A stretch of DNA of 64,000 bases from an uncultured Williamsia sp. (GTDB lineage: Bacteria > Actinomycetota > Actinomycetes > Mycobacteriales > Mycobacteriaceae): positions 620,001 through 684,000 of the forward strand of contig NZ_CANLWM010000001.1 of NCBI RefSeq assembly GCF_947494875.1, in the 5' to 3' direction. The translations under genes were made by a program, and so were the position numbers. Positions 26,640 to 38,155 of the stretch are shown piece by piece. Within the stretch, counting starts at the first letter, position 1. Each line of letters starts with the position of its first letter. The notes under the pieces were generated by a model. The model was not told the DNA's origin and ran no database searches. It saw only the letters and a program-made list of their open reading frames with translations.

Positions 26640-28535
26640 ATGAAGCGTGAGTTCTCGGACTTCCTCGACGAGAACGGCTACCTCCGCATCTCCGAGGAGG
26701 ACACGCTCGTCGACTACGTCGAGCGGAACGTGGTCGAGAAGGCCGACACCCTGGCCTACCGCTTCATGGACTACAGCCGCGAACGCGACGGCGAGGCCAT
26801 CGACCTGACCTGGGCGCAGTTCGGCAAGCGACTCCGGGCCGTCGCCGCACGTCTGCAGCAGGTCAGCTCCCCGGGCGACCGCGTCGCGATCCTCGCGCCG
26901 CAGTCGCTCGAGTACGTCATCGGGTTCTTCGGCGCGCTCTACGCCGGCAACATCGCGGTGCCGCTGTTCTCCCCCGACGAACCCGGTCACACCGACCGTC
27001 TCCACGCGGTCCTCGGTGACTGCACGCCGAGCGTGATCCTCACCGCCACGAAGTCGGCGGAGGCCGTGCGCGACTTCTTCAAACCGCTGCCCGCCAAGCA
27101 GCGTCCCCGCGTCATCGCGGTCGACGCGGTGCCGGACTCGGTCGGCGAGACCTGGAAGCGGCCGACGCCCACGCAGCACGACATCGCCTACCTGCAGTAC
27201 ACCTCCGGCTCCACCCGGACCCCGGCGGGCGTCGAGATCACGTACGAGTCGGTCGGGTCGAATGCGCTGCAGATGATCAACGCCCTCGACCTGCACGAGA
27301 ACTGCCGTGGCGTGACCTGGCTGCCGATGTTCCACGACATGGGTCTGCTGACCGTCATCGTCCCGGCGCTCGGCGGCAAGTACATCACCATCATGAGCCC
27401 GGCGGCGTTCGTCCGCCGTCCCGGTCGGTGGATCAAGGAACTCGCGGCCGCCTCCGATGGCGCCGAGACCTTCGCCGCCGCACCCAATTTCGCCTATGAG
27501 CACGCTGCCGCCCGCGGTCTGCCGCGCGAGGGCGAGAAGCTCGACCTGAGCAACGTCATCGGCCTCATCAACGGCAGCGAGCCGGTCACGGTGAGTTCCA
27601 TGAACAAGTTCCGCGAGGCCTTCGAGCCCTACGGTCTGCCCGAGTACGCGATGAAGCCGTCGTACGGCATGGCGGAGGCCACGCTGTTCGTCTCCTCGCC
27701 GCCCCGGCACCGGGAGCCGAAGGTCATCTACGTCGATCGTGACGACCTGAACGCCGGGAAGTTCACCGTCGTCGACCAGGCCGCGCCCAACGCCGTCGCG
27801 CAGGTGGCGTGCGGGCAGGTCGCAGCGAGCCAGTGGGCCGCGATCGTGGACCCCGAGACCGCGAGCGAACAGCCCGACGGTGTCGTCGGCGAGATCTGGC
27901 TGAACGGGATCAACCTGGGACACGGCTACTGGGGTCGTCCCGACGAGTCGCAGGCGACGTTCCGCAACACCCTCGAGCACCCGCTCGGCAGCGGGAGCCA
28001 CGCACAGGGCGCCCAGTTCCCGGACCGCTGGCTGCGGACCGGCGACTACGGCGTCTGGTACGACGGCGACCTGTTCATCACCGGCCGGGTGAAGGACCTC
28101 GTCATCGTCGACGGCCGCAACCACTACCCGCAGGACCTCGAGTACTCCGCCCAGGAGGCGTCGTCGGCGCTGCGCCCGGGGTTCGTCGCCGCCTTCGCGG
28201 TGCCCGCCAACCAGTTGCCGCCGGAGGTCTTCGCCAACGCCTCGTCGGGCATGAAGCAGGACCCCGACGACGCGTCCGAGCAGCTGGTGATCGTCGGCGA
28301 ACGCAACACCGGCAAGCGTCAGGATCCGCAGGAGGTCGCCGATGCCGTGCGCGCCGCGATCGCCCAACGCCACGGTGTGATGGCCCGGGACGTGCTGATG
28401 GTCCCGGCCGGGTCCATCCCGCGGACGTCCAGCGGCAAGATCGCCCACACCGCCTGCAAGAACGCGTACATCGACGGCACGCTGCGCGGGGGGTACACGC
28501 AGACCGCGTTTCCCGACGCGCCCACCGACGAGTGA
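26640..28535 (+). CDS. fadD32: Long-chain fatty-acyl-AMP ligase FadD32
   Basis: A 631-residue adenylate-forming enzyme that activates the meromycolic acid as acyl-AMP and loads it on the N-terminal ACP of Pks13. The AMP-binding motif is [14 protein letters not shown], then [27 protein letters not shown], and the C-terminal [28 protein letters not shown] and IPRTSSGKI. Close similarity to M. tuberculosis FadD32 (637 residues as I recall) is evident along the whole chain. ATG 26640 has AGGAG six bases upstream; an in-frame ATG at 26622 is a weaker alternative. It is the first gene of the fadD32-pks13-accD4 operon, 26 bases before pks13. A 265-base leader region precedes it. Confidence 0.96.
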   Translation: MKREFSDFLDENGYLRISEEDTLVDYVERNVVEKADTLAYRFMDYSRERDGEAIDLTWAQFGKRLRAVAARLQQVSSPGDRVAILAPQSLEYVIGFFGALYAGNIAVPLFSPDEPGHTDRLHAVLGDCTPSVILTATKSAEAVRDFFKPLPAKQRPRVIAVDAVPDSVGETWKRPTPTQHDIAYLQYTSGSTRTPAGVEITYESVGSNALQMINALDLHENCRGVTWLPMFHDMGLLTVIVPALGGKYITIMSPAAFVRRPGRWIKELAAASDGAETFAAAPNFAYEHAAARGLPREGEKLDLSNVIGLINGSEPVTVSSMNKFREAFEPYGLPEYAMKPSYGMAEATLFVSSPPRHREPKVIYVDRDDLNAGKFTVVDQAAPNAVAQVACGQVAASQWAAIVDPETASEQPDGVVGEIWLNGINLGHGYWGRPDESQATFRNTLEHPLGSGSHAQGAQFPDRWLRTGDYGVWYDGDLFITGRVKDLVIVDGRNHYPQDLEYSAQEASSALRPGFVAAFAVPANQLPPEVFANASSGMKQDPDDASEQLVIVGERNTGKRQDPQEVADAVRAAIAQRHGVMARDVLMVPAGSIPRTSSGKIAHTACKNAYIDGTLRGGYTQTAFPDAPTDE

Positions 28536-28561
28536 CGCGCGAGACCGATCGACAGGACGAG

Positions 28562-31500
28562 ATGTCTGAACTGAACAGCGGCGCAGCACATTCGGCGGGG
28601 ACGGGGGAGTCGGCCGAGGCCGCGCGTCCCGACGGGACGGGCCCTGCACCGGTCACCGGCGATGAGGCGACCACCGTCACCGACAGTGCGCACGGCACCG
28701 CGGGCGAGACGGCCGGTGACCTGACCGTCGCGGAGCTGCGGGACTGGCTGCGGCAGTGGGTCTCCACCGCCACCGGACTGCCGGTCGAGCAGATCTCCGA
28801 CGACCGTCCGATGGAGGAGTTCGGCCTGGCCTCGCGTGACGCTGTCGCCATGGCAGCCGACATCGAGGACAAGACCGGTGTACTGCTGACCGCGACCGTC
28901 GCCTACCAGCACCCGACCATCGCGTCGCTGGCGAAGCGGATCATCGAGGGCGACCCGGACGCCGGCGTCGACACCGACGCCGACGCGCAGTTCTACGTGC
29001 GGGAGCGGGCGGCCGAGGACGACATCGCGATCGTCGGTGTCGCGACGCGCTTCCCGAAGGCCGGGTACACCCCCGAGTCGACGTGGGATCTCCTGATCAA
29101 CGGCCGGGAGGGCGTCTCCGACCTGCCCGAGGACCGGTGGACCGAGTTCAAGGCGGAGCCGCGCGTCGCGCAGGTGCTCGCCGAGTCGAACGTGCACGGC
29201 GGCTACCTCGACGACGTCAAGGGCTTCGACGCCGACTTCTTCCAGATGTCGCCGCGCGAGGTCGAGATGGTCGACCCGCAGCAGCGCCTCGCGCTGGAGT
29301 TGACGTGGGAGGCCTTCGAGCACGCGCACATCCCGCCGAGCGACCTGCGCGGCGCACAGGTCGGCGTGTACCTGGGCAGTTCCACGAACGACTACCAGAT
29401 GATGGCCGTCGCCGACCCCGAGTCGAACGGCGACACCGCGGCCTACGCGTTGACCGGCACCTCGACGTCGATCGTCGCCAACCGCGTCTCGTACTTCTAC
29501 GACTTCCGCGGTCCGTCGATCGCCATGGACACCGCGTGCTCGTCGTCGCTGGTCGCCGTGCACCAGGCGGTGCGCAGCCTCCGGTCGGGTGAGACCGACG
29601 TCTGCGTCGCCGGCGGCGTCAACATGCTGCTGTCGCCGGCGGCGACGCTCGGCTTCGACAGCATCGGCGTGCAGGCGAAAGACGGTCGCATCAAGGCGTT
29701 CTCGGCCGACGCCGACGGGATGATCCGTGCCGAGGGTGGCGGCGTCGTCATCCTCAAGCGCGTCGCCGACGCCCGCCGCGACGGCGACACGATGCTCGCG
29801 ATCATCGCGGGGTCGGCGGTCAACTCCGACGGCCGGTCGAACGGCCTGCCCGCACCCAATCCCGAGGCGCAGGTCGACGTGTTGCGTGCCGCGTACCGCG
29901 ACGCCGCCATCGACCCACGCTCCGTCGACTACATCGAGGCGCACGGCACCGGCACCATCCTCGGCGACCCCATCGAGGCCGACGCGCTCGGCCGCGTCGT
30001 CGGGCGCGGACGCGACGCCGACAAGCCGGCACTGCTGGGCTCGGCGAAGACGAACTTCGGCCACCTCGAGGCGGCCGCCGGCTCCGCCGGTCTCATCAAG
30101 CTCGTGCTCGCGATGCAGAACGACAAGCTGCCCCCGTCGCTGAACTACACCGCGCCGAACCCGTACATCCAGTTCGAGGCCACGCGTCTGCGCGTGATCC
30201 CGGAGGCGACCGAGTGGCCGCGCTACAGCGGTCACGCGGTGGCGGGCGTGTCCGGCAACGGTTTCGGGGGCACCAACGCCCACGTCGTCGTGCGTGAGGT
30301 GCTGCCGCAGGATCTGACCGACAGTCCAAAACCGAGTCCGGCGCAGGAGATCGCGGCCGTGGCGCTGGGTGCCCACAGCCCCGCCGACATCGATGACGAC
30401 CTCGATGACGACGAGTTCCTCACCGACGCGGAGAAGGCGGCGATGGGGATGTTCGCCGGGTCGACTCCGGCGGTCGAGGAGACCCCGGCCGTCGAGGCCG
30501 ATCCGCTCGCCGACTACGCGCCGGTCACCCGGGAGGGCATGGTTGTCCCGCTGGTCATCTCGGCGTTCCTGCCGTCGCGTCGCCGCAAGGCCGCGGCCGA
30601 CCTCGCCGACTGGCTCGAGACCGACGAGGGGCGTGCCGCGTCGCTCGTCGACATCGGCCGTGCGTTGGCCCACCGCAACCACGGACGCAGCCGCGCCGTC
30701 GTCATGGCCCACGACCACGACGAGGCGATCAAGGGTGTCCGCGCCGTGGCCGAGGGCAAGGCGTCGCCGCTCGTGTTCTCCTGCGACTCACCGGATCCCG
30801 CGTCGGCCGTGTGGCTGCTGTCGGGCTTCGGAAGCCAGCACCGCAAGATGGCCAAGCAGCTGTACGGCGAGAACCCGGTGTTCGCGGCGACCCTCGACCG
30901 GGTCGACGAGTTCGTGCAGAACGAGCTCGGCTACTCGATCGTCGAGATGTTCCTCGACGACGCGCAGACGTACGGCATCGAGACCGCGCAGGTCGGCATC
31001 TTCACCATCCAGGTGGGCCTGTTCGAGCTGCTGCGCCACCACGGGGCGCAACCCGGTGTGCTGGTGCCGCATTCGATGGGCGAGGCCTCGGCCGCCTACA
31101 TCAGCGGCGGGCTCTCGCTCGAGGACGCGACGCGCGTCATCTGTCAGCGCTCGCGTCTGATGGGTGAGGGCGAGGCGAGCCTGGAGGGCGACGACATCCG
31201 TCTGATGGCGCTGGTCGAGTACAGCGCCGACGACATCATCGGTGTCCTCGAGGACTTCCCCGGCCTGGAGATCTGCGTCTATGCGGCGCCGACACACACC
31301 GTCATCGGTGGCCCCGAGTCGCAGGTCGACGCGATCGTGGCCCGTGCGGAGTCCGAGGGCAAGCTCGGGCGCAAGCTGCAGACGAAGGGTGCGAGCCACA
31401 CGTCGCAGATGGACCCGCTGCTCGGCGAGCTCGCCTACGAGTTGACCGGCATCGAGCCGCTGCGTCCGACCGTCGGGTTCTACAGCTCGATCGACCGGGA

Positions 31501-33898
31501 GACGTTCTACCGCCCGGGATCCGAGCCGGTGCACACGATCGAGTACTTCATCAAGGGCCTGCGGCACAGCGTGTGGTTCTCGCAGGCGATCGCGAAGTCG
31601 GTGGAGAACGGGCACCGCACGTTCCTGGAACTCTCACCGAACCCCGCCGTGCTGATCTCGGTCGCCGCGGTCACCTTCGACGCCGGTCTGCACGACGCCG
31701 AACTCATCGAGACGCTGCGGCGCAAGGAGGACGAGGGTCTCGGCGTCGTCACCGCGCTGATGAAGCTCTACGTCCACGGTCACGCCGTCGACGTGGCGAG
31801 CCTCTTCGGGGCGGGTGAGTACGCCGACATCCCGCGGACGCGCTTCGAGCGCAAGGAGTACTGGCTGCGCACCCGCATCGGTGGTGGCAGCGGTGCCGAC
31901 CGCGTCCCGGGCGCGCACGTCGCGTTGCCGGACGGGCGCCACGCCTGGGAGGTGTCCGCCGCTGCGGTCACCGACCCCCGCGCGCTCGTCGGTGCGGCGG
32001 CCGGCCAGGTCCTCACCGACGTCGCGGTCGGCGCGGCCGAGCAGTACGCCGAGATCCCCTCGGCGGGAACGCTGACCACCACCTTCACCGCGCACCCCGG
32101 TGGCGGGTCGCTGCAGGTGCACGCGAAGGACGGCTCGTCGTTCACGCTGCTCATGCATGCGGTCGTCAGGGGCACTGCACTCGGGGCGACCGCTGTCGCC
32201 GCCGAGCCCGCAGCTGTCCCCGGTGCGACCGACCAGTCGCCGGGTGAGGCCGCCCGCGCATCCGGTTTCGTCGACGAGCGCGTGGTGACCGAGCCGGAGA
32301 TCGTCGAGGACATCGGTCAGCGGTGGAGCCCCGACAGCGGTCAGTCCGTCGACGACCGTGTCGCGCTGATCGTCGCGGAGTCCATGGGTTACGAGCCCGA
32401 GGACCTGCCGCGGGAGATCCCGCTCATCGAGCTCGGTCTCGACTCGCTCATGGCGGTCCGGATCAAGAACCGCGTCGAGTACGAGTTCGACATCCCGCAG
32501 CTGCAGCTGCAGGCGATGCGGCAGGCGGACCTGCGCGACGTCGTGAAGTTCGTGACCTACGCCGTCGAGCACCGTGACGAGGTCGCGGCCATCGCCGAGG
32601 GCGGAGATGGTGCCGTGCTCGACACCGCGGCCATCGCCGAGCTGATCGACGCGGCGCCGGCATCCGAGCCGGCCGCGACCGAGACCCCGGCGACGGCCGA
32701 GACGCCCGCCGCGCCACCGGAGCCGGTGGCAGAGCCCGCGCCGGTAGCCGACCCGTCTCCGGCCACGCCGTCGCCGTCGCCCGCTGCACTCGTCGACCAG
32801 GCAGCCGTCGCCGCGGCCGCCGGTGCCGACGTGCCACCGCGGGACGCGGCCGAGCGTCTGACGTTCGGAGTGTGGACGAAGGTCACCGGCGCGTCGCCCG
32901 GCGGCATCTTCACCAAGCTGCCCGTGCTCGACGAGGAGACCGCCGAGCAGCTCACCGCGCGGCTGTCGGAGCGCGCCGGCGGGGAGATCGACATCGAGGA
33001 CGTCCTCGACTCCGAGACCATCGAGGACCTCGCGTCGTACGTGCGTGACCACCTCGAGGGTGGTGCCGTGGACGGGTTCGTCCGCTACCTGCGCACGGTC
33101 GAGGGATCCACGAAGCCGCCTCTGCTGCTGTTCCATCCGGCGGGTGGGTCGTCGATGGCGTACGAGCCGTTGCTGAAGCGACTGCCCGAGGACCAGCCGG
33201 TCATCGGTTTCGACCGCGTCGAGGGCACCATCGCCGAGCGCGTCGAGCAGTACCTGCCGAAGCTGCTCGAGGTCGTCCCGAACGGCCCGTACATCCTCGC
33301 GGGCTGGTCACTCGGTGGCGCGCTCGCCTACGGGTGCGCGCAGATGCTGCGTGAGAGGGGTGAGGACGTCGCGTTCGTCGCCCTGATCGACGCGGTGCGG
33401 CCCAACGGGTCGTCGGAGGAGACGACCGAGGAGAAGCGTGACCGTCTGGAGCGCTACATGGCGTTCGCCAAGCGCACCTACGGCGTCGACGACGTCCCGG
33501 TCCCGATGGACCGCCTGGTCGACGCCGACGACGAGGGCCAGTTCCGGATCGTCATGGAGCTGCTCCAGATGAGCAACGCGAAGATCCCGGGCGGCATCAT
33601 CGAGCACCAGCGGACGTCGTTCCTCGACAACCGCGCGCTGTCGACCATCGAGCCGGGGCCGTTCGACGGCACGGTCGTGCTGTACCGCGCGGACAAGATG
33701 CAGGACGGAGCCGTCGAGCTGGAACCGCGCTGGGCCGACATCCCCGAGGACGGCCGGTGGGGTGAGGTCGTCGACGATCTGGAGATCGTGCACATCGGCG
33801 GCGACCACATCGCGATGATCGACGAGCCGTACGTGTCGCGGATCGGTGCGGACCTCTCGGCCCGACTGGCCCGGCTGACCGCCGACGCGAGCGCATGA
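28562..33898 (+). CDS. pks13: Polyketide synthase Pks13 (mycolate condensase)
   Basis: A 1778-residue type I synthase that performs the final Claisen condensation joining the meroacyl chain to a carboxyacyl-CoA, giving the alpha-alkyl beta-keto precursor of mycolate. Domains in order: low-complexity N-terminus, N-ACP (Ser91 in EFGLASRD), KS from about residue 152 (Cys326 in DTACSSS), AT (Ser838 in PHSMGE), C-ACP (Ser1295 in GLDSLM), an Ala/Pro/Glu linker (about 1360-1420), and a thioesterase (Ser1583 in GWSLGG). This is the standard Pks13 plan, about 45 residues longer than M. tuberculosis because of the N-terminal and linker segments. ATG 28562 follows GACAGGACGAG. A strong hairpin separates it from accD4. 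Confidence 0.97.
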   Translation: MSELNSGAAHSAGTGESAEAARPDGTGPAPVTGDEATTVTDSAHGTAGETAGDLTVAELRDWLRQWVSTATGLPVEQISDDRPMEEFGLASRDAVAMAADIEDKTGVLLTATVAYQHPTIASLAKRIIEGDPDAGVDTDADAQFYVRERAAEDDIAIVGVATRFPKAGYTPESTWDLLINGREGVSDLPEDRWTEFKAEPRVAQVLAESNVHGGYLDDVKGFDADFFQMSPREVEMVDPQQRLALELTWEAFEHAHIPPSDLRGAQVGVYLGSSTNDYQMMAVADPESNGDTAAYALTGTSTSIVANRVSYFYDFRGPSIAMDTACSSSLVAVHQAVRSLRSGETDVCVAGGVNMLLSPAATLGFDSIGVQAKDGRIKAFSADADGMIRAEGGGVVILKRVADARRDGDTMLAIIAGSAVNSDGRSNGLPAPNPEAQVDVLRAAYRDAAIDPRSVDYIEAHGTGTILGDPIEADALGRVVGRGRDADKPALLGSAKTNFGHLEAAAGSAGLIKLVLAMQNDKLPPSLNYTAPNPYIQFEATRLRVIPEATEWPRYSGHAVAGVSGNGFGGTNAHVVVREVLPQDLTDSPKPSPAQEIAAVALGAHSPADIDDDLDDDEFLTDAEKAAMGMFAGSTPAVEETPAVEADPLADYAPVTREGMVVPLVISAFLPSRRRKAAADLADWLETDEGRAASLVDIGRALAHRNHGRSRAVVMAHDHDEAIKGVRAVAEGKASPLVFSCDSPDPASAVWLLSGFGSQHRKMAKQLYGENPVFAATLDRVDEFVQNELGYSIVEMFLDDAQTYGIETAQVGIFTIQVGLFELLRHHGAQPGVLVPHSMGEASAAYISGGLSLEDATRVICQRSRLMGEGEASLEGDDIRLMALVEYSADDIIGVLEDFPGLEICVYAAPTHTVIGGPESQVDAIVARAESEGKLGRKLQTKGASHTSQMDPLLGELAYELTGIEPLRPTVGFYSSIDRETFYRPGSEPVHTIEYFIKGLRHSVWFSQAIAKSVENGHRTFLELSPNPAVLISVAAVTFDAGLHDAELIETLRRKEDEGLGVVTALMKLYVHGHAVDVASLFGAGEYADIPRTRFERKEYWLRTRIGGGSGADRVPGAHVALPDGRHAWEVSAAAVTDPRALVGAAAGQVLTDVAVGAAEQYAEIPSAGTLTTTFTAHPGGGSLQVHAKDGSSFTLLMHAVVRGTALGATAVAAEPAAVPGATDQSPGEAARASGFVDERVVTEPEIVEDIGQRWSPDSGQSVDDRVALIVAESMGYEPEDLPREIPLIELGLDSLMAVRIKNRVEYEFDIPQLQLQAMRQADLRDVVKFVTYAVEHRDEVAAIAEGGDGAVLDTAAIAELIDAAPASEPAATETPATAETPAAPPEPVAEPAPVADPSPATPSPSPAALVDQAAVAAAAGADVPPRDAAERLTFGVWTKVTGASPGGIFTKLPVLDEETAEQLTARLSERAGGEIDIEDVLDSETIEDLASYVRDHLEGGAVDGFVRYLRTVEGSTKPPLLLFHPAGGSSMAYEPLLKRLPEDQPVIGFDRVEGTIAERVEQYLPKLLEVVPNGPYILAGWSLGGALAYGCAQMLRERGEDVAFVALIDAVRPNGSSEETTEEKRDRLERYMAFAKRTYGVDDVPVPMDRLVDADDEGQFRIVMELLQMSNAKIPGGIIEHQRTSFLDNRALSTIEPGPFDGTVVLYRADKMQDGAVELEPRWADIPEDGRWGEVVDDLEIVHIGGDHIAMIDEPYVSRIGADLSARLARLTADASA

Positions 33899-33903
33899 TG
33901 AGC

Positions 33904-33928
33904 CGGTGGGACCCCGGAGGTCCCACCG
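33904..33928 (+). other. Intercistronic hairpin between pks13 and accD4
   Basis: CGGTGGGACC (33904-33913) and GGTCCCACCG (33919-33928) form a perfect 10-bp stem with the 5-base loop CCGGA. It lies in the 54-base gap after pks13, upstream of the GACAGGAG ribosome site of accD4. It has no T tract, so a full terminator is less likely than an RNA-stabilising or partial-termination element. Confidence 0.7.
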
Positions 33929-33952
33929 ATCACCGACAGGAGACAGCGACTG

Positions 33953-35500
33953 ATGGACACCACCGCGGCGAAGCTTGCCGATCTGCGTGAGAAGTTGCGG
34001 GTCGCGGAGAACCCCGGGGGCGAGAAAGCCGACGCGAAACGGGCCGCCAAGGGCATCCCCTCCCCGCGTGAGCGTCTGCGGATGCTGTTCGACCCCGGGA
34101 CCTTCGTCGAGATGGGCCAGCTGGCGAAGATGTCCGGCAGCGACTCGACCGGCTACGGCGACGGCGTCGTCACCGGACACGGGCTCGTCAACGGACGTCC
34201 GGTGGCCGCGTTCAGTCACGACCAGACCGTCTTCGGCGGAACCGTCGGAGAGGTGTTCGGCCGCAAGGTGTCCGCGATCATGGAGTGGGCCGGCAAGATC
34301 GGCTGCCCCATGGTCGGCATCAACGACTCCGCGGGCGCCCGCATCCAGGACGCCGTCACCTCTCTCGCCTGGTACGCCGAGATGGGCCGCCGCAACGATC
34401 TGCTGTCGGGTCTCGCGCCCCAGGTGTCGATCATCCTGGGCAAGTGCGCCGGTGGCGCGGTCTACACCCCCGCGAACACCGACGTCCTCGTCGGCGTCAA
34501 GGACAAGAGCTACATGTTCGTGACGGGTCCGGACGTCATCAAGCAGACGACGGGCGAGGAGATCGACGCCGACGACCTCGGCGGCGTCCACAACCAGGCA
34601 CGCTGGGGCAACATCCACCACGTCGCCGACACCGAGCAGGACGCGTTCGACTGGGTGCGGGAGTACCTGCAGTACATGCCGTCGACGGCACACGAGCAGC
34701 CGCCGGTCATCAACCCCGGTCTCGAGCCGGAGGTCACCGACAGCGACCGTCTCCTCGACGACTTCCTGCCCGACAACGACAACGCCGGCTACGACATGCG
34801 GGACATCCTGGTCCGCATCTTCGACGACGGTGCGTTCCACGAGGTGTCGGAGATCTTCGCGCCCAACATCATCACCGGCTACGCGCGTGTCGACGGGCGG
34901 TCGGTCGGTGTCGTCGCCAACCAGCCGAGCGTGATGGCCGGTGTCCTCGACACGGACAGCTCGGAGAAGGCCACACGATTCGTGCGGATCTGCAACGCCT
35001 TCAACATCCCGTTGGTGTTCGTCGTCGACACCCCGGGCATCCTCCCGGGCGTCGCCGAGGAGGCCAAGGGCACCATCCGCCGGTCCGGCAAGTTCCTCTT
35101 CGCCTACGTCGAGGCCGACGTGCCGAAGGTGACGGTGGTGGTGCGCAAGGCCTACGGCGGCGCCTACGCGACGATGGGCTGCAAGCAACTCGGCGCCGAC
35201 ATCAACTTCGCCTGGCCGACCGCGAAGATCGCTGTGATGGGTGCGGAGTCCGCCGCGGCCATCCTCACACGGCGGCAGACCGAGAACGCGACCCCGCACG
35301 AGGCGGACAAGATCCGTACCGACTTCATCAACTTCTACAACACGATGATGGCGACGCCGTACCTCGCGGCCGAGCGCGGGTACGTCGACGCGGTGATCGA
35401 ACCGTCGCAGACCCGACTGCAGCTGCGAAAGGCGTTGGCGCAGTTGCGGGACAAGGACACCTTCCGCACGCCGCGCAAGACCCTGCTCATGCCGGTCTGA
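33953..35500 (+). CDS. accD4: Acyl-CoA carboxylase carboxyltransferase subunit AccD4
   Basis: A 515-residue beta subunit of acyl-CoA carboxylase that makes the carboxylated alpha chain used by Pks13. The two crotonase-like halves are clear: acyl-CoA binding [14 protein letters not shown] in the N-half and [16 protein letters not shown] plus [16 protein letters not shown] in the C-half. Length agrees with AccD4 (522 in M. tuberculosis as I recall). It needs a biotin-carrying alpha subunit (AccA3) encoded elsewhere. ATG 33953 is preceded by AGGAG. Third gene of the fadD32-pks13-accD4 operon, and the last syntenic gene before the variable island. It converges on the GAF-ANTAR gene with a 16-base gap and no terminator. 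Confidence 0.96.
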   Translation: MDTTAAKLADLREKLRVAENPGGEKADAKRAAKGIPSPRERLRMLFDPGTFVEMGQLAKMSGSDSTGYGDGVVTGHGLVNGRPVAAFSHDQTVFGGTVGEVFGRKVSAIMEWAGKIGCPMVGINDSAGARIQDAVTSLAWYAEMGRRNDLLSGLAPQVSIILGKCAGGAVYTPANTDVLVGVKDKSYMFVTGPDVIKQTTGEEIDADDLGGVHNQARWGNIHHVADTEQDAFDWVREYLQYMPSTAHEQPPVINPGLEPEVTDSDRLLDDFLPDNDNAGYDMRDILVRIFDDGAFHEVSEIFAPNIITGYARVDGRSVGVVANQPSVMAGVLDTDSSEKATRFVRICNAFNIPLVFVVDTPGILPGVAEEAKGTIRRSGKFLFAYVEADVPKVTVVVRKAYGGAYATMGCKQLGADINFAWPTAKIAVMGAESAAAILTRRQTENATPHEADKIRTDFINFYNTMMATPYLAAERGYVDAVIEPSQTRLQLRKALAQLRDKDTFRTPRKTLLMPV

Positions 35501-35516
35501 CGAAACCGACCCCAGG

Positions 35517-36287
35517 TCACCGCATCAGGTCGTCGACCGCGACGTCACCGGACAGGACCAGTTCGGCGAGGTCGCTCAACGGACGGTCGTCGCGGAACCC
35601 GTAGCCGCGCAGGCGTGCCAGCGCGTCGTGGTGGTCGATCCGCTCGGCGGTGACCACCATGTCGACCGCGGCGACCACCCGGAGTCGTCGTGTCAGGGAG
35701 TCGCCGACGTGGGGGCGCGAGGTGGCGTCCCGGCCGACGACGAACCGGTCTATCCAGTGGTCACCGGCGGCGCCGTGCATGAGCCGCAGGTCGATGTCGC
35801 GGGCGATGGCGACCCCGACGTTCTTGGCGTGGACGTGGACCGCGTCGTCGTCGATCGGTGCGCCCGGCGTCCGCCGTACCAGGTGCAGTGCGGCCGGCGT
35901 GCCGGTCGGCAGCTGCAGGCCGATCGCGAACACGGCGCCGACACCGAGACGGGTCGCGCCGCGCGCGAGGAACGCGGCATGGTGGTCGATCACGCGCACC
36001 GAGTGCAGGTCGGGTGCGCCATGGACGCCGCCGAGGCGGAGTGCGTCGGGGACCGGTCCGATCCCGAGTCGGAGCTGTTCGTCGTCGATCGCGGTCACCA
36101 GCGGACCGGTCGCTCCGACGAGTCCCCACACGGAGTCGAGTGATGTGCCGACGGCGATGCCGACCTCGTCGACGCCGAGCGCCCAGACGGCTTCGTCGCA
36201 CGCGACGGCCGCGAAGCCTGCGACTGTCATGACGCCGGTGCGGGAGGGTGCACGCGGCGGAGTGCTGGGGACACGGCTGAGCCTCAC
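35517..36287 (-). CDS. Putative GAF-ANTAR RNA-binding antiterminator
   Basis: About 256 residues. The first two-thirds resemble a GAF sensor as found in actinobacterial ANTAR proteins: LGVDEVGIAVG, then QLRLGIGPVPDALRLGG corresponding to the common ELGEGPCLDA block. The C-terminal 55 residues look like an ANTAR domain (VDMVVTAERIDHHDALARLRGYGF ... LSDLAELVL), three helices that bind twin-hexaloop RNA to prevent termination. The usual AKG at the start of the domain is replaced, so activity is unsure. I chose GTG 36287 because codons further upstream, back to a TTG at 36365, lose the high third-position GC; ATG 36230 is another option. It stands alone, first gene of the variable island. Targets unknown. 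Confidence 0.6.
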   Translation of the reverse strand: MRLSRVPSTPPRAPSRTGVMTVAGFAAVACDEAVWALGVDEVGIAVGTSLDSVWGLVGATGPLVTAIDDEQLRLGIGPVPDALRLGGVHGAPDLHSVRVIDHHAAFLARGATRLGVGAVFAIGLQLPTGTPAALHLVRRTPGAPIDDDAVHVHAKNVGVAIARDIDLRLMHGAAGDHWIDRFVVGRDATSRPHVGDSLTRRLRVVAAVDMVVTAERIDHHDALARLRGYGFRDDRPLSDLAELVLSGDVAVDDLMR

Positions 36288-36442
36288 CCGGTCACGGTGG
36301 TCGGCAACCGCATCACGTCCGACAGCGAGCGGTGGAACCGCCGGAGAACTGGGGGACTGAGTCAACGCTACGCGCAGAGGGGCCGGGACCTACTCGGTTG
36401 CGCAGATCACGCGTCCACCGGCGACACCTCGGGCTGAGCCGT

Positions 36443-37270
36443 CTACGCCGAGAAGGACTGCAGCAGTGACTCGTTTGCGCCGTCCCATGCCTGGCCCATC
36501 TCGATGCCACCGTGACCCGATGTCTCGCTCACGACGAGTTCCGACCCCGGCCACGCCTGGTGCAGCAGCCACGGTGTGATGACCGGGCCGGACACGTCGC
36601 GGCGGCCGTGGACGAGAACACCGGGGATCCCTGCCAGTTCGCCGGCCCGCGTCCTCCCACCGCGTCCACGCCCGCGACGCCGCATCTCGGACTGCGGCGT
36701 CTTCGGACTCCATCAACGACGAGTAGGCCGAGACGAGTCGGTCGCGTCCGCGGACGTACCCGATGCCGGCGCGTTCGGCGTGGCTCGCGAAGCGATCCCA
36801 CTCGTCGGGATACAGGACACCCACCCCCTCGGTGATCCAGTCGACCTCCCACCGACGCGTCGTCGTGACCGCGACACAGACGATGCCGAGAACACGGTCG
36901 GGATGCGCGAGCGCGTAGGCCAGGGCCAGGGTCGACCCCCATGACGCGCCGTTCACCACCCACCGATCGACACCCAGATGCGCACGCAGCGCCTCCATGT
37001 CGGCGACGAGGTGCTGCGTCGTGTGCTCGGACATCGACGTGCCGGGTTCGGACGCGTGTGGTGTCGAACGTCCACACCCACGCTGATCGAAGCCGATCAT
37101 CCGCGCGCGACTCAGATCGACGTGACGCGCGTACGCACCGGAGCCGAGAGCCCCGCCGGGACCGCCGTGGAGGTAGACGACGGGGACGTCGGAGGGGTCA
37201 CCCCTCTCCTCCCAGTAGATCCGGTGGTCCCTTCCGACGTCGAGGAGACCGTGATCGCGCGGCTTGTCGT
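36443..37270 (-). pseudogene. Decayed proline iminopeptidase (prolyl aminopeptidase)
   Basis: Clear remnants of an alpha/beta-hydrolase prolyl aminopeptidase. The first part (37270 to about 36640) reads HGLLDVGRDHRIYWEERG, YLHGGPGG, MIGFDQRGCGRSTPH and NGASWGSTLALAYA, with the nucleophile serine present. After AWTRWED the frame runs out of homology. The C-terminal part (GELAGIPGVLVHGRRDVSGP ... WPGSELVV ... SGHGG) continues in a different frame from about 36635 to the TAG at 36443. About 50-60 residues that normally separate these blocks are missing, so a deletion with frameshift fits. No ATG, GTG or TTG stands at the 5' end, which abuts the stop of the LGFP gene at 37280. I see no route to a functional enzyme. 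Confidence 0.8.
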
Positions 37271-37279
37271 CGGGGCCGT

Positions 37280-37861
37280 TCAGGGCCAGAAGACCTGACC
37301 GCCCTGGAAGTTCTGGCCGAACCGGTTGCCGACGCGGAACTCGTCGCCGGTGGGCAGGCCGAGGGTGCTGGCCGGGCCGCCGCGCGCCGCGTACCGGTTG
37401 AGGATCTCTCCCCACACGATGTGGGTGCCGGAGGTGGCGCCGTAGTAGATGTTGCCGCCCTGGAAGAACTGCTTGCGGCCCTTGCCCGATGCGTCGAGCT
37501 CGTCGGTGGTGGGCCACTTCAGCGGACCGCGCTCCCAGTTCTTCGTTCCCCACTTCGCCCGGATCGCGCCGCCGATCTGGTGGGCGACACCGCCGGACAC
37601 GCTCGCCTTCCAGTAGAACGCGGTGTCCTTCTCGAAGGTCTGGAACCGGCCGAACGCGTCGGCGGGCCTCTCGTTCGACGTGGGCGCACCCCACTTCTCC
37701 TGGCCGCCGGTCGCCTTGTAGGCGTCGAGGATCCGGCCGCCGACGGTGAATTCGCCGATCGTGATGTCGTCGGCGGAGGCCACCGCCGTCTGGCCGGCCC
37801 CAACGAAGGCCACTGCCATCGCCGCGACGGCTGCTGCTGTCAGACGTTCCTTGATACGCAT
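37280..37861 (-). CDS. Secreted protein made of LGFP repeats
   Basis: A 193-residue exported protein: signal peptide (residues 1-31, ending VASAD) and about three LGFP repeats filling the rest. The repeats contain GRILDAYKATGGQEKWGAPTS, IGGAIRAKWGTKNWERGPLKWPT and WGEILNRYAARGGPASTLGLPTGDE, with connecting FFQGGNIYYGATSGTHIV. No catalytic domain. LGFP units are believed to hold proteins on the mycolyl-arabinogalactan wall, so a structural or wall-binding role is inferred. The ATG at 37861 has AGGAC upstream. A 12-bp perfect palindrome (37913-37924) lies in its promoter region. Similar repeats occur in three other proteins of this window. Confidence 0.85.
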   Translation of the reverse strand: MRIKERLTAAAVAAMAVAFVGAGQTAVASADDITIGEFTVGGRILDAYKATGGQEKWGAPTSNERPADAFGRFQTFEKDTAFYWKASVSGGVAHQIGGAIRAKWGTKNWERGPLKWPTTDELDASGKGRKQFFQGGNIYYGATSGTHIVWGEILNRYAARGGPASTLGLPTGDEFRVGNRFGQNFQGGQVFWP

Positions 37862-37912
37862 CGCAGGTCCTGTCTTTCGTCGGGTGCCGTGACCGGCTCG
37901 TACGAACGCTAT

Positions 37913-37924
37913 CGAGGATCCTCG
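37913..37924. promoter_or_regulatory. 12-bp perfect palindrome upstream of the LGFP gene
   Basis: CGAGGATCCTCG, 51 bases before the ATG at 37861, next to a minus-strand TAGCGT (37906-37911) that could be a -10 box. Possible operator. Confidence 0.35.
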
Positions 37925-38021
37925 GACGTTTGTTACGGACACTCAGGACATGTCGGACGAACGCGTGACATCACCCGTCGACACGCACGACGTCGTGGCA
38001 GGAGGCTGGGTGCCGTGAGGT

Positions 38022-38046
38022 CGTGTGATTTGGGTTACGTCACACG
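38022..38046. promoter_or_regulatory. Inverted repeat upstream of the MFS exporter, candidate operator
   Basis: CGTGTGA (38022-38028) and TCACACG (38040-38046), perfect arms with an 11-base spacer, about 110 bases before the MFS start. Many exporters of this family are controlled by local repressors, but no regulator gene is adjacent here. Confidence 0.4.
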
Positions 38047-38155
38047 GCGCGCGGCCCCGCCACGGAGCGACGTCCCGCGCCTCAACGAATGTTGCCCGTG
38101 CACCCCGATCGTGGGGATACGGTGCTGCCAGTCGCACTGTGACCGGGAAGGATCC

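Noticed and set aside
27809-28561. In-frame extension upstream of the pks13 ATG
   Set aside because: It overlaps fadD32 in another frame and reads as Arg-rich shadow; ATG 28562 follows GACAGGACGAG and begins the Pks13-like N-terminus.
28562-33898. Secondary-metabolite polyketide cluster
   Set aside because: The ACP-KS-AT-ACP-TE order with adjacent fadD32 and accD4 is the mycolate condensase, not a specialised-metabolite synthase.
33904-33928. Intrinsic terminator after pks13
   Set aside because: No T tract follows, and accD4 is an operon partner only 54 bases away, so it is listed as an intercistronic hairpin.
36288-36365. TTG at 36365 as the start of the GAF-ANTAR gene
   Set aside because: Third-position GC in the intervening codons falls to about half and no ribosome site is seen, unlike the rest of the gene.
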